Shown here piece by piece: positions 12,519 to 24,635 of a DNA stretch of 64,000 nucleotides. Under the pieces are notes generated by a model. That model was not told the origin of the DNA and made no database searches. It saw nothing but the letters and a program-made list of their open reading frames with translations. The stretch's first letter is position 1; each line of letters starts with the position of its first letter. Source of the DNA: Brachypodius melanocephalos (taxonomy: Eukaryota; Chordata; Aves; Passeriformes; Pycnonotidae); NCBI GenBank assembly GCA_013398615.1, contig VZSR01000598.1, positions 4,072,579 through 4,136,578 of the forward strand. Reading direction: 5' to 3'. A program made the translations under genes and the position numbers.

Positions 12519-15332
12519 CCCCTAGCAGATAATACCATTTTTTAGCCTCATAGCATAAAATTATGTATTTTTGTAGGTGCAATTGCTTGATTAATCATTA
12601 GGCTGTTGAGTATTTTAAACAAACTAGACATCTGTTGTGAATGGTGAAAGCTGCACAGAAATAAGACTGCAGCTTTTAGATCTCTCTGCCAAAGGGAAGC
12701 TGGAAAGCAATTGCAACCACTAGCTGCACAGTGAAGAAAAATAAGAAAAAATAATAATAATAACATTAAAGGGGAAAAAAAAACCCCAACGAGATTTGTG
12801 CAAAGAAAAATGAGTAGATGGTGTGAGAGTTTGTACTGCTCAGCCAAGGATGCTCAGTCACAGCTCTCACACCTGGTGTGATTTGTTTAATGGTGTCTTG
12901 AGAACCACCCCCCCAGACTTCCTTTGCGTTTGGGGGTCTCTTCTGCTTGATGGAATTTATTCCAAGGCCTCTGCCAAAACCTGGAGCACCCTGGGACCAC
13001 TTGTTTTTAATTACAGTCTCCCAGTAAGGGTAATGACAAGGTCTCATCAACGTGGACGAGTTTTGGAAAACAAAACTTTGTATTTTTTTAATTGGAGGCA
13101 GGGGGTGGGAATCCTTGGTGTTTTATTAGGAAGATTTTTATTAAAGGGGAAAAAGTTAAATGCATTTCTTCAGCACAAAGATCAGTGCTGGTGTGTGGGT
13201 TTCTCTTGAGTTCTTTCTCCTGGAGTGGTTTTTTCCTCTAAAAACTGGCTCTCAAACCCAACCAGAGACCTCTCAGACCTGGGGTGTCTCCAGGCTCTCC
13301 TGTAAGTGCTGCTGCTGGTTGGGACTGGGGGCTGTTTGATAGACCCCCAAAGAGTCTGCAGAGCCAGGAAAAGCAGGTGACAGCACAGGAACCTCCTCCC
13401 CTCCTTCTTGGGACTGCTTGTGACCAAGAAAACCTCGGTCTGAACCTCCACCTCCACCCAGGAGCTGACAATTCCCTCTGTAGCCCCCACCCCATCCAGC
13501 TGTGATGCTTAAGGAGCTCTCAGGAGCATTTCAAGGCCCTTCTGCTTCCCTCAGGACACCTACAGCACTGCCTCTGAATTTCTGCTCAAAGGGCAGCAGA
13601 TGAGGTTCACAAAGTCCCCATGTTCCCTCCTGCTGCAACTGAGTCCTGAAATTGGTATCAAATTTCCTCCAAATCCTGCAAAAAAAACCCAGGATCAGCA
13701 AAACCTCCACGTGCACCTGATCCCTCCTGCCCTGATAATGTCCCCGCTGTGGAGCAGTGCCACCGCAGGTGTCCTGCAGCCTCCCCTCCCCTGAACAGCT
13801 CATCTGTCACCAGGAGGGCTGGTGGCCATGGGACATGGGTGTCCCCAGCCTGCAGAGGGGAGCAGGGCCAGCCCACTCCATCCCTGCCTGTCCTGTGGGT
13901 GTTCCGGAACATTCCTCCCCCGGTTTTATTTTCCCCTCTCCCATCTCAGGCTGCAGGACAGAGCTGGAATGACCCTCCCAGCACATTTTCTTTCCTGATT
14001 TACACTGGGCTGAGTGCCCCCAGCTCACGCTGAGATTGAGCTGCGGGGCTCCTCTTCCCTTCCATCCCCTGCCCCGGCATTCCTGACTCTGCCAGGGCTT
14101 CACAGGGATCCCTGTTCCCCTCCTGGCTGGGCTGTGTCAGCACAGGGAAATCACCCAGGGAAGGTGCCTGACCCAGCCCCAGTGCCAACCATCCTTGACC
14201 TCCCCAGTGACACAGAGTTCAACCGATTTTCTGCAACACAAATTTCTGACAGGGGCCACCCTGAGCAATGTGTGTTTTGGGAGACTTCCTTGGCTTTTCT
14301 TCCAATAATCACTCCAGGACGTGATGCTGCTTCCCAAACAGAATTACCCAGGAGAAAACACAGGCTCATCCTAATGACATTTCAGGGTGTTTTCACTCAT
14401 GCTGCTCCTGATCTCAGGGTTCAACTGCTCTATCTGGATTTATGACAAGACAAGGTGATTTTATGATCAAAAATAACATTTGTGAGTAATTAAATCTCCT
14501 GCTTTAGGGCATAAACTGTAACCTGCCAGTGGCCAGGGTGGGACTCTGAGAGAGCTGGAAATACTCTCTGACAATTAATTTTCACTCTATTCATGGGCTG
14601 GGAGGGATCAGAGGGGTGAAACAAGCATAATTAATTTACAGCGATTATTTCCAACAGCTGGCAAGTGGCATAACTCACTGCAGAGAGGGTTGGGAGCACA
14701 GAGAGGGAGCAGGAGAAATACAAGGCCCCTCTGATGCCAAAGAGCCGAACAAATCCCCCTCCCTGTGAGCCCAGGTGAAGGTCTGTGCCCCCCTCTGAGT
14801 GACATGGGGGGACACTGGGATCTGCCTGGCCAGGTCCACGCTTCTTGCACTGATTCGCTGTCCCCCAAATGGGCCATGGGCTTTCCCCATGGCACAGCTG
14901 TGACTTGAACCTGGAAAACATCTCAGGAACAGCTTTGGGATGCAGGGAGAGGTCCCTAATGGGGCCAGCAGCACAGCATTGGACTGTGGAGACTGGGGAG
15001 TCTTTCTGCAAGATGCTGTGTTTTCTACTTTTTTTGTTGCTGTTTTTAAAATACCTTTTTGGTCAAGCTCTCTACATTTTAGATAAGACAGGAGCTGTCT
15101 CACAAGGTGGAAGATGCAGTTTTCCCATGGGTGGCTCAGCCTGAGAGCCACTGGGGAATGCTCCAGCAAAGCCTTCATCTGCACATCCTCCAGGCATCAC
15201 TCTCCCATTCCCAGTGCCCCTCCAAAGGGACATTTTGGGGTGGCCCATGTGGATAGGAAGGTTCTGGAAAGGCACCCAAGTGTTGGTGAGGGGTCATTTC
15301 ACAGCTTCACCTCTGCAGGGGAAGAGCAGCTC

Positions 15333-15404
15333 GGGATGGGATGGGATGGGATGGGATGGGATGGGATGGGATGGGATGGGATGGGATGGGATGGGATGGG
15401 ATGG
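15333..15404. repeat. (GGGAT)n pentanucleotide microsatellite
   Basis: About 14 uninterrupted GGGAT units over 72 bases. It produces an artificial open frame of repeating Gly-Trp-Asp-Gly-Met. The plus strand, which is the template strand for NTNG2, carries the G runs. Confidence 0.98.
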
Positions 15405-15649
15405 CATTTGAGGCTCAGGGAGGGGCTGGTGAGGTGTTGTGCTCTCTCATGTGTCCTTCCCCTGCCCCCTCCCTCCCCCAGCCATCTGCAAGGGGCTCTT
15501 GTTAAGGCAGAGACAGCAAAAGGGGAGAAAACCGTCCTCGCTAACAAGCTGTTTGCTGTTTATGAGCAGGTAAAGGCAGAGCTGGAATGAATTATTAATA
15601 GGGTGGAAATGGGGTCCCTCCACAGATCTGCTGCTAATTCTGGCTCAGC

Positions 15650-16110
15650 CGAATGTCACACCCTCCATCTCCTCCCCGGCCGTGGTTTGGGGGGATTGAT
15701 TGCCGCTCCGCTTCCTTCCCCTTCCTGCCGGCTCCGAGGCTGTCCGGGCACAAGGTGACCCCTGGCCGGGGTGCTGGGATGGGCTTTGGCGGAGCGTGAG
15801 TCAGCAGAACCGACCCCGCCGGCTCCGGGCGAGACACCGGGACGCGCTCAGCGAGACATTTTACTGTTCTGCCTCTTCCCTTTGGCCTGAAGCAGATCCT
15901 CGCTCACCGAGCAGCGCCGCTCGCTCAAGGCTCTCGGGCTCCCTTGGGCCCGTCTCTCCGCCAGAGAAGAGATCCGAGCCCTGCTCGTGGCTGCTCTTCC
16001 CCTTCCCCCTCCAGCCTGCTCTGAATTCGAGAAGCGTCTCGTTCGTATTTCATCCAGGCTCAGCGCTGTGCCCTTCTCTCCACCGGCCCTGGGGAGACAT
16101 CGCCGTGCCA
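15650..16110. promoter_or_regulatory. CpG-rich patch in NTNG2 intron with MAF/AP-1 type site
   Basis: About 450 bases rich in CpG (CCGGCCGTGG, GGCTCCGGGCGAGACACCGG, GACGCGCTCAGCGAG). It contains TGAGTCAGCA near 15,797-15,806, which fits the MAF recognition element. Candidate alternative promoter or enhancer. Confidence 0.4.
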
Positions 16111-16779
16111 GACAGGGTGGGCTGGTGGCAGGGCGGGGTCCTGTCTCCACATGGGGGAATTGAGGCAGGGAAGGATTTCAGGAGCGGGTCTGGGCTTCAC
16201 TGGGCATTGAGGGCTCCACCTTTCCGAGCACTGAAATCCCCCAGGCACCTGCAGCAGGGCAAAGTCGTGGCTCCCTCACCCAGCCTTGATGTGAGGCTCA
16301 AGGAAACCTCTGCTCTCATCCCACGCTGTCTCTGAAACTCTCCCCGTGGTCTGGCAGCACCGCATGAAAAGGCTCTGAACTGGTCTTTGCACCGTAAATG
16401 ACACAACCTCGGCAAAAGGGTGACATGCGGGCGGGAAGCATCCTCTCCACAAAGGGGGGATGCAGGGGGAGATGCAGCTTGTCACGCACAGGGGCTGACC
16501 CGAGTCACCTGTCCACCCTCGCAGCGCAGCCGGCACCGCTCCTGCACCGACACAAATCCCCTCACGCCCACTCTGGCTAAGCCAGACACAGAAAATCTGG
16601 CTGCACGAGGAATTCCAACCTCCAGCCTGAAGCCAGCCCAGCCCATGGGTGAGCTCTCCACGAAGGGCCCCAGGCACGCTGTTTGCAGAGTGGCTTGGAA
16701 GCGGCACTTCCATTTCCAAAGCCCCGGGATGCCCTGGGATCCCCCTCCCTGTGCCCAGAGGCGTGTGCAGCTGATTTGG

Positions 16780-17120
16780 GGGCGGCACAAGGGTTAACGC
16801 CGCCCGGAAAATTCCACTCCTAAGCAGATAATCTCATCTGTGCCGGGGATGCACACACACACACACACACACACCACCCGCAGCAGCCCGGCCTCCCGTG
16901 GAATCGTTTTTGAGCAGCTCTTTCTTTGTGAACTGCTAATCCACCGGTGAGCCGCTCTAACCCCATCCCTCCTGCCGCCCTGGGCTCACCTCCCTGCCGG
17001 GGCTGCACCCCTCAACCTCCCCCTCTGCCAGTGGGGTGACCTAGAGCCTGGGATGAGAGGCTGATACACCAGACACCCCTCAGCCGGCAGCCACGGGCAC
17101 GCGTTCAAAAACGCGGCGCT
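16780..17120. promoter_or_regulatory. CpG-enriched patch in NTNG2 intron
   Basis: GC-rich with scattered CpG (GGGGCGGCAC, AACGCCGCCCGGAAAATTCC, GAGCCGCTCTAAC, ACGCGTTCAAAAACGCGGCG). It includes a CA microsatellite. No exon seen. Confidence 0.3.
16852..16874. repeat. (CA)n microsatellite
   Basis: Eleven to twelve CA units, uninterrupted, in the NTNG2 intron within a CpG-rich patch. Confidence 0.97.
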
Positions 17121-20100
17121 TTAATCCCATTGACTGATTTTTAGCTCATCTCCAAACTCGGACTTTCTGTACCGGGGGACTTGCAAGCTTTGCTCTTCCC
17201 AGGGCACTCCCCCGAAGCTTGTTTACAAATTAAGCTGCCTGAATTCCGCCCCATCCCCATCCCTGCCAGATTATTAAACCCTTGCATCTTGCTACAGAGA
17301 TGTATTGGTGTCCGCAGCCCCGAGCAGCAGGAGCACAGCAGCAGCGACCTGTGTGCAGGGGCTGCGAGTGCATTATTGATTCAGGACTAAGAAAATGCTT
17401 AGGAAGTAGGAAAAGTGTCCTGCTCTCTAAAAGCTTGTGCGCCTTGTAAGCTCAATACATGCAGCCTTTGCAGAGAGGCTCGCTACGCCGCTATTAATAA
17501 TTTATTCTCTAAGAGAGGCCCTGATAGTTTGAATGGGGGAGGGCAGGACGCAGAGCTCGGGGGTGGGAAAGGGGAGGGAGTGGCGGCTCTGCTGTGCTCC
17601 TCAAATGGAGGTGCAGATGTTCTCCAGAGCCTCAGTGGAGAGGGCTCAGCTGGGTGATGGACACCCCTGCACCCACGCCAGCCTCTGATCAGGCCTCCTG
17701 TGTCTGTCTGCTGCATCAAGAGCTCTGCCTTTGTGTGCAAATTTGGCTGCTTTGTGCTCTGTTTCAGGGGAACAGTTCAGCAGGTGCTTCTCAGAGGTTT
17801 GGATTGTGTCAGCCCAAAACATGTCCTGGCTGTCCCTGAGACCCCGACAGAGATCCTCTCCTTACACAGGGCTCCTCAAACCTCCCGACTGGCAGCACTA
17901 CAGAGCTGAAGCAGCTGACTCAGCCAGCAGATGGGGAGTTACAAACCCTTTGGCTGGAGTAGAAACCAGTTGAATCTGTGCTAATTCCCCCTTTGGGACA
18001 TGGAAGTGTCAAGGCAGGACAGGACAGGGCGGTGGCAGCATCCCCGTGGAGCTCAGCACCGGGGATGAGACCCACAGCTCTGGGGTGTGCAGCATCTTGG
18101 CAGAGCCTGGAGTGCTGGCACTGTGCTCCATGGAGGGGAGCAGAGGGAATGCTGCTCCTGAGAGGCTCCTGCATGGATGGGAGCCAGCAGGGATGAGACC
18201 CAGCCCAGTGACTCTGCAGCTCTGAGGTCCCAGGCCAGCAGCCCTGGCCAGGCCCCTCCTGTGGGGCTGACCAATGCAGAAATCCACCCCAGAGCCAAAA
18301 GGCAGAGGTTCCCCTGAGCCTGGCTGTGGGTAGCACTGAGCAGATGTGCAGAGGCAAAGGCTGGAGCAAGCACAGGGCAGGGCAGTGGAGCAGGGCAGGA
18401 GCAGGGTCAGGGCTGCAATTGTCCCCTCTGGGCACGCTGCTGGCCCTGCCTGGAAAAAGGGGGACAAGTGGGAACCTCATGGGATATGTCTGAGGCTGCA
18501 GGGGATGGCTCATCTACCTGGGGTGAAGGCTGGAAGTCCAAATTGCTGCCTACCAGAGCTTTGCAGGCTTTTCCCCAAAGACATCTCCAGAATGGAGCAG
18601 TGTGGTTTGGGGAGGAAAAAGCCTCTTTGGTGTTTTCCAACACAGAAAGCTGCGCTCTGTGTTGAACTGCCTGAGTAACTGGGTCAGCCAGAGCTCCACG
18701 TCTCAAAAGGCTGATGGTAAAAGGGTGGGCTGGGATCTGAAACTGAGGTTGGAACTGGACTTTCACTCAGGGAAACCAGAGCATGCTAGGAGAGCACTCC
18801 TTCCCACTCAGGCAGGATTTTCTGCAGGGAGAAATCCTTTTAAAGTTTATTGAAAAATCAAATCTATGCTATAGAATACAATGCAGATTTTTAAATAAAC
18901 AAATAGGAAGGATTTCCCTGAGTACCTTTGGCTTCAAAAGTTGCCCATGGAAAGCTGTGATACCTGGAGCTGCTGTGTGAGTATAAGGGCTGCTGTAAGA
19001 ACTGCTCTCCCAGCTCTGGCCACACTTCCCAGCAAGTCTTCAGTCTCTTCTCTTCTGCTTTTCCTATCTGGACACTGTTCCCTTTGAAAAGCAAAGCTTT
19101 TCTTAAAAGTCGTTTACTCTTCCTGAATACCTTCAAGGTAGGGGAAAACTTTCTGCTCACTCTACCACCAATTAAATCTATTTGACAGCTTCATTTTTAT
19201 CCCTGTGTCTTTTCCGTCAGCAAGTGGAAATGATCCTTGTTAGGGGAGCAGCATCCCCCTTTACAACAAGATGAATCCCGAACTGGGCATTTAAGGAAAT
19301 TGTTACAGGCTGTTGAGGGAAAATCCCGTTTGCTCAGCACTCTCTAATTTGAAGCTGAATTGTCTCCTTTCATTTTTCTGTGAAGCCTTTCCTTTTAAAA
19401 CACCAAGATCCTGCTGCACTCTGAAGTAGGCTCAGTGGCAGGAGAAGAGCAGGGTGTAATTTGCTGAGCAGCTAATAGTGTACAACCCAAGGGTCTGGCC
19501 CCAAGGGCAAGGACCCACTGATCCTGACTTCAAACAGTGTCCTCTGCAGCAACCCTGATGCTGAGGAGTGATTAAGGGTGGGAACAGAACCAAAAGGCTC
19601 CAGCTCTTTCTCCCACACTCAAAAGCAGTGCCACGATGGGTGCGAGGGGTGGATTGGGAAACCTTCCTCTGGTTGGGAATGGCAGCAAGGTGTCTTTTCC
19701 AGGCTTTCCTCAAAGGAAAGGGGAGCATTGTCCAGGTGTTAATTTAACGGATTGGAGGCTTTGAGGGAGAAGAGGGGCTGTTAGCACTTTGCAGCTGTGA
19801 AAACAAAGTCATTCTTTCCACCCCTACAGCCCTGCCAGGGGTGTCACAGGTGAACTGACAGCAGAAAGTGAATTTATTGTGCTGCTGAATTTTGGCATAA
19901 AGGCAGTGATCGTCCCCAGGGCCATAGGGGTTCCACAATGAAGGACAAAGGGGAGTTCCAACTCCCTCTGCTACGGCCAAGGATTGGTTTGGAAGCAGCA
20001 GTGGGTAGTGCTGATTTGTTCAAGGAGGAGTGAGAATATCGGCTTTTCTTGGAAAGGATTTTCCATTGGACTTGTTTACAGGCTCTGCTTAGCCCAAAGG

Positions 20101-20313
20101 ATGTCCTTGAACCCTGGGGCAGTCAAAAGGCTGAGAATATCTCATGTTTTGCCCCCTGGTTCTACTCAAAACAAGGCAGAACTCTGGTGAGCAAGGAAAG
20201 GGCTGTGGGTCTCTACTCAGGGTATCAGAAGGGATGAATCCATCCTTTAACCACCAGGACTTGCTGCATCTTTAAAAATGCTTTTGGAGGAGCATTGCTG
20301 AAGCAATTTTTCC

Positions 20314-20370
20314 CCTTCTTACTTTAAAAACTTTGGCTTTTTCCTTCTTATTTTAAAACTTTTGTCTTTT
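20314..20370. repeat. Imperfect 28-29-bp tandem duplication
   Basis: CCTTCTTACTTTAAAAACTT plus TGGCTTTT is followed by CCTTCTTATTTTAAAACTTT plus TGTCTTTT. Two diverged copies. Confidence 0.8.
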
Positions 20371-23300
20371 AATCATCCCTAAACCCATAATCCCTTGTTT
20401 GCACCTAAACAGGTGTACAAAGATATAGATGGGTAGAGTTGTGTGAGATGGACTAAAAATGCAGGGAAAAGGGTTTCTTAGCCCAAAGGCTTGTCTGCTT
20501 TTTCCAGTTTTAGCACCCAGTCCACAGGAGAAACAGTCCTTTAGTACAAGCCTTATAACCACATGTCATTCAGAAAAGTTTAGCTAAGAATTAAACTAAA
20601 CATCCAATTTGGCTGCATGTGTAATGAATAAATAAAGCCTTTTCCTTTCATGTAGCCGTGCCAAAGTCAACAAGCTCTATTAGCTGATGAAACAATGCTG
20701 ACGCCAAATAAAAATACCCCTGACCCATCAATATGGGCTGAGAGCTCGGCCCTGCATCAAAGAGTGTTGTCAGAACAAGAAATACTGTCTCCACACCTCT
20801 GGGAGGGGGAAAAAGGCTCCCATTCCTGCAGCAAGGTGGGTTCCCTGTGCTCTCACTGGGATGTCAAGAAGCAGCAAAATCCATCCCATAATGACCGTAT
20901 GTTATGGACACCTCTCCTTGTTTCTGCTGGAATGATTTGGAAACCCCTCGAGCTGCCAGGAGCTGGGACTGGGCTGTGGTGTTTGCTTGTTCCTCACTGC
21001 ATTCCCCACGTGTGAATTCCCCACAAAACCTGAGGAATTTTTATCCTCTGTGCAAAACGCTGACGCTTGAAAGTGAAACTCCCAAAGGTATCAAAGAAAT
21101 GCTTCAGCATCTCAGAGCATCTCAACACCTGGGAGCAGCCTGCCAGCTGTGCCACCCTCCTCCTCCTCCTGCTGCCCAGGAGGGTGGGAAGGTGAAGGAA
21201 CACCACATCTCCCCTCTGCCCCACGGGGATGAGCAGCTTGGCCATTTCCCACCCGAGCCCACCCTGCGAACCCCTGTCCTTTGAAATCCACGCTCAGCTG
21301 CTCTGTGCCATGCCCTGCCCGTGATCTTTGAAGCCTCACCCCTCTCTCGACAGCCTTGCTTTAAAAGATCTGTTTCCCATTAGTGTTCAGTCCCACTTTC
21401 AGTTTCATTCGGGCTTTTATTTACTTATCCATCTGTCTTCCTGCTCCCACCACTCCCCCTGCCCTGCCAGGAGCCAAAGTACAATTCATTTTTCAGGTGA
21501 CCCTGCCAGGAAGGCATTGACATGAATAGGAACAGGTTCAGAAACTGTGGAAAAAGCAAACCCCTTGACTTTAATAAGCAGCAAAACACTTCCCAATCAG
21601 AAGGAAGCAGCCAGATGTGACCAGAATTGCTATAAAACACAAAGGACGGTCCTCCAAATAATTCCTGCCATCTCTTGAAGCCTCCTGGTGCAGAAGTCTT
21701 GCGAGCAGTGCTGGTGCTGTGGCAGGGCAGTGCCTGATCCCGTGGGCTGTGCAGCCTCACAGGACACACGCTCTGTCTGACAAGGTCCTGACTGTCACCA
21801 GCACTCTGCTCCTGGCCTGCCCAGCACGGGGAGATGGTGCAGCTCATTCCTGTCTGTCTGCCTTGAGCATGGAGGGGTGTTTGTGTGTCTTCAGTTTTGA
21901 TTGCAGCTGTCTGAGCAGGGCAGGAGCCCCGCTGGGCTGCGCTTAATTCTGAGTAACGCGAGTTTAACTGCACGGACAGTCCCCTGCTGTTTTGAAAGAC
22001 ACCTAAGAAAGCAATACAGTCACCGTAAGAACTTCTCTGCTGGAAAGCCAGGCTCCTATGAGAACCCACCTGTTACAAGGAAATAATTAAAACCTGAAGA
22101 GAAAGGATAACAGGACACCAAAAGGCACCTGAGCAGGCTGGCAGCGAGGAGCTGCCCTGGCTCTGTGTGAGCTGCTCGCCCTCCCCTCTGGCAGGGGCTG
22201 GGAGGCTCTAACGATCCGTGGGCAGAGACATCGATTTTTGTCCAGCACTTCCTTAGTGCAGGGGGAGCAGAACTCGGCTCACATCCTCTGCGGGCTCTGC
22301 TCCCTCTCCCTGCTCGTCGATAGGTGTCAAGTGACCGCCCAGCACCGGCGATGGAAGGGCCAGTTCTTGCTGATTCCACTTTCCACTGACCAGGAGGGGA
22401 TGCTCAGCAGTAAGTGGCCACGTGTCATTCTCGGTGACAGAGGCTGTGAAAATTTAACTTGATGGCCTCCCAGCCCACACCACTCCTGTCCTAAGGTTGG
22501 ATTGGAGCCTGCATCTCTCCTGCAGCCACCTGTGCACTGGGAGCTGGGTGAGCTCCTTGCTCACCTCAGCAGGGCTGCTCTTCCTCTGCTTTGTTTTTAT
22601 CCCTCTTTAGTCCTCTGGAGAGAGCAGCACTGGTGTAAGAGGGGGGAGAAAGGGCCATGAATACGGTGGTATTTCACAAACCCATCACCAAAAAATCTAA
22701 AAAACTACCTTGCCATATATTATTCCTGTTCTTAGCTTGATTCTTCACCAGGGAATTGCTCAGGGAAACTGCTGTGAGTGCTGGTTTCTGTTTTGGGAGG
22801 CGAGAGCCGGGCCAGGCTGGGGTGAGGCAGGGACAGGAAGGCAAATCCATGTTTTGCATTTGTGTAGCTCTCATTCACGGCTGTACACGGTGTTTGCAAG
22901 TGTTACAGCACATGGCAGCCGTACGCTACAAGGAAATACTGCTGGTGCCCAGAATAGAAAGATTTCAGCTCAGTATTGACTGAATCAAGATGCAGAGGGC
23001 TGATTGCAGTTTGTGTCTTTTGCTTCCTTGGAGGTCAGTGGAGCTGAAGTCTGGAGCATCCTTAACCAGAGAGGGCTTGCAAAGAGCTGCAGTGAGTGTA
23101 GTGGGAAGCAATCTGGTGTTCTCCTTTTAATCCTTCTGCAGTCAGTCAGATAAATGGAAATACAGACTGACCCATCAATAGTTAACGGTTTTATTTGCAA
23201 CCTTGGACTTAATCTTTCTTTTCAAACGATCTTTTAAAAGGAAAAGCTGCTACTTATCTGGAATTAGTGGGAATGTCTTCCCTGGTACTAATGAGAGCCC

Positions 23301-24396
23301 TTAGGCTGGAGGGGACCCGGTAGGTACTGGCAGCATGTTCTGATGATCATAAATGTCTGGCATTCCTTGGTGTTGAAGGAACATTTTTCTCTTGTGTTTT
23401 CAAGAGATGCCCTGACTGGCTGGGCCCAGGGTATTTCCTCACTGGCAAACTGAGGCATGGGATAGCACTGGCAATAGAAAATGGGACTACTTGCACTGAT
23501 TTAGAGGGAGAACTCCTCTTCTCATTATAATAAAAGAATAATATACTCCTTTAGAAGACACTCCTTATCCAGGACTCAGCCCAGTGGAAACCCTGCCAGC
23601 ATGGGCTGGCTTGGTGTCTGTCCCTTAAATGTGTGCCTGGACCACTCCTGGGGGACCTTTGGGAGGGGGCATTACTGTTTTGCTCTTTGCTTTGACCCCT
23701 GAACTCTTTAACAATGTAAAGCCTTGTGAATTATAAATCAAATGCTCCTGCTGAGCTTTGTGGTGCACGGAATGAAATGCGATGATTAATATTTAAGAGA
23801 AAATAAGTTAAAGATTTTAACTACAAGGGCAAATGTCTGTCCACAGAGCCCTTTCCTGTGGAGGCTAGAAGAGAGGGAGAACCACATTTTCAGGGGTTTT
23901 AGTGAAATTTGTGGCTGTCAGACCAACTGCCAGAGCTGTGGGTGTGCAGGGGCCAAACCACCCCACTGCCCTGCCCTTCACTCTGCCTCGAACTGAGGCA
24001 TCTGAGACCATCTACCCACATCCCATAAAATCCCAGCAGTGCTGCAGCGGCCCTTGGAGATGGGACTGGTGAGCACACCCCACATTTTAGCAAGTAGAAG
24101 AGCAGCTCAGGCTGTGTGCTTGCAGGGGCAGAGCTTTTCCAAAATCCAGACCTCACCCAGGACTTGCTCAGCCCTCCCTGGCTCCTCCTTCCCCCTCGCC
24201 TTGCCATGCCAACCCCATCCCTGAACTGGGCTGGGCAGGGTGCCTTCTCGCTGCTCTGCACACTGAGAGCTCCAGGCAGCAGCCACCACGGCCACCCTGA
24301 CCCAGAACATCCTTACAGTGGCACCTGGGCTGGACACTGCCTCCAGCCAGCAGCAGAGTTTGTTCTAAGGCAGCAAATAAGGAGGGAAACACTTAC

Positions 24397-24609
24397 ATGG
24401 GTGCAGAACCTCTCGGGAGGGTCCCCACAAGTGATTCCTGCCGGGTCCACCCGCACGGTCACGTAATCCTTCATCCGCATGGCCTTGGGCTGGCAAGCAT
24501 AAAACTCCCAGGAAGGGCCATCGTCCGTGGTCACCCAGGACTTGCAAATGTCATACTGTCCCATGGCCAGGGGGACGCAGTGCACGAGGAGAGCAGCCAG
24601 GTAGAGCAT
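24397..24609 (-). CDS. NTNG2: Netrin-G2, first coding exon (signal peptide and start of laminin N-terminal domain)
   Basis: This exon encodes the first 71 residues of netrin-G2. The ATG at 24609-24607 begins MLYLAALLVHCVPLAMG, a hydrophobic signal peptide that matches the human N-terminus in length and pattern; cleavage probably falls near the Gly before QYDICKSW. The mature start follows, with QYDICKSWVTTDDGPSWEFY, later ITCGDPPERFCTH. The exon ends at CAT|GTAAGT, a near-ideal donor (GT at 24396-24395), in phase 0, and joins the 6,719-7,362 exon in frame (FCTH then ENPYLC) across an intron of about 17 kb. The reading frame stays open five codons upstream to a TTG at 24624, but that is not a vertebrate start. 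The ATG context is GCTGCC-ATG-C, with G at -3. The 5' limit of this exon is not certain, since several AG acceptors lie upstream. Confidence 0.95.
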
Positions 24610-24635
24610 GGCAGCTGCGGCCAAGCGCGGGATCC
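24610..24635 (-). other. NTNG2: NTNG2 5' UTR part of exon 2, with candidate splice acceptor
   Basis: Immediately upstream of the NTNG2 ATG on the minus strand is a short GC-rich leader. A candidate acceptor (CTCGCCCAG, AG at 24637-24636) sits about 26 bases before the ATG and is preceded by a moderately pyrimidine-rich tract. If used, it joins a non-coding first exon to this one. A second AG further upstream would give a longer leader and would bring in upstream coding material (see findings). The boundary is inferred, not proven. Confidence 0.35.

Larger units (their letters stand above)
7363..24396 (-). other. NTNG2: NTNG2 intron between the two coding exons (about 17 kb)
   Basis: Bounded by the CAT|GTAAGT donor at 24396 and the TTCCAG acceptor at 7363, phase 0. 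It contains a CR1 fragment (11,724-12,135), tandem repeats (7,488-7,605; 15,333-15,404; 16,852-16,874; 20,314-20,370), poly-T tracts (8,437-8,456; 12,491-12,518) and CpG-rich patches (about 15,650-16,110 and 16,780-17,120). I see no additional netrin-G2 exon and no nested gene; the open frames here are short and unrelated to known families. Confidence 0.8.

Noticed and set aside
12491..12530. Plus-strand splice acceptor after a poly-T tract
   Set aside because: A long pyrimidine run and TAGCAG are present, but no coding exon follows and NTNG2 runs on the other strand.
15333..15404. Interstitial telomere repeat
   Set aside because: The unit is GGGAT, not TTAGGG.
15114..15590. 158-codon open frame with Gly-Trp-Asp-Gly-Met repeats
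   Set aside because: It is produced by the GGGAT microsatellite and has no other protein features.
24610..24624. Five-codon N-terminal extension of netrin-G2 starting at TTG
   Set aside because: TTG is not a normal vertebrate start, and the known family begins at the ATG at 24,609.
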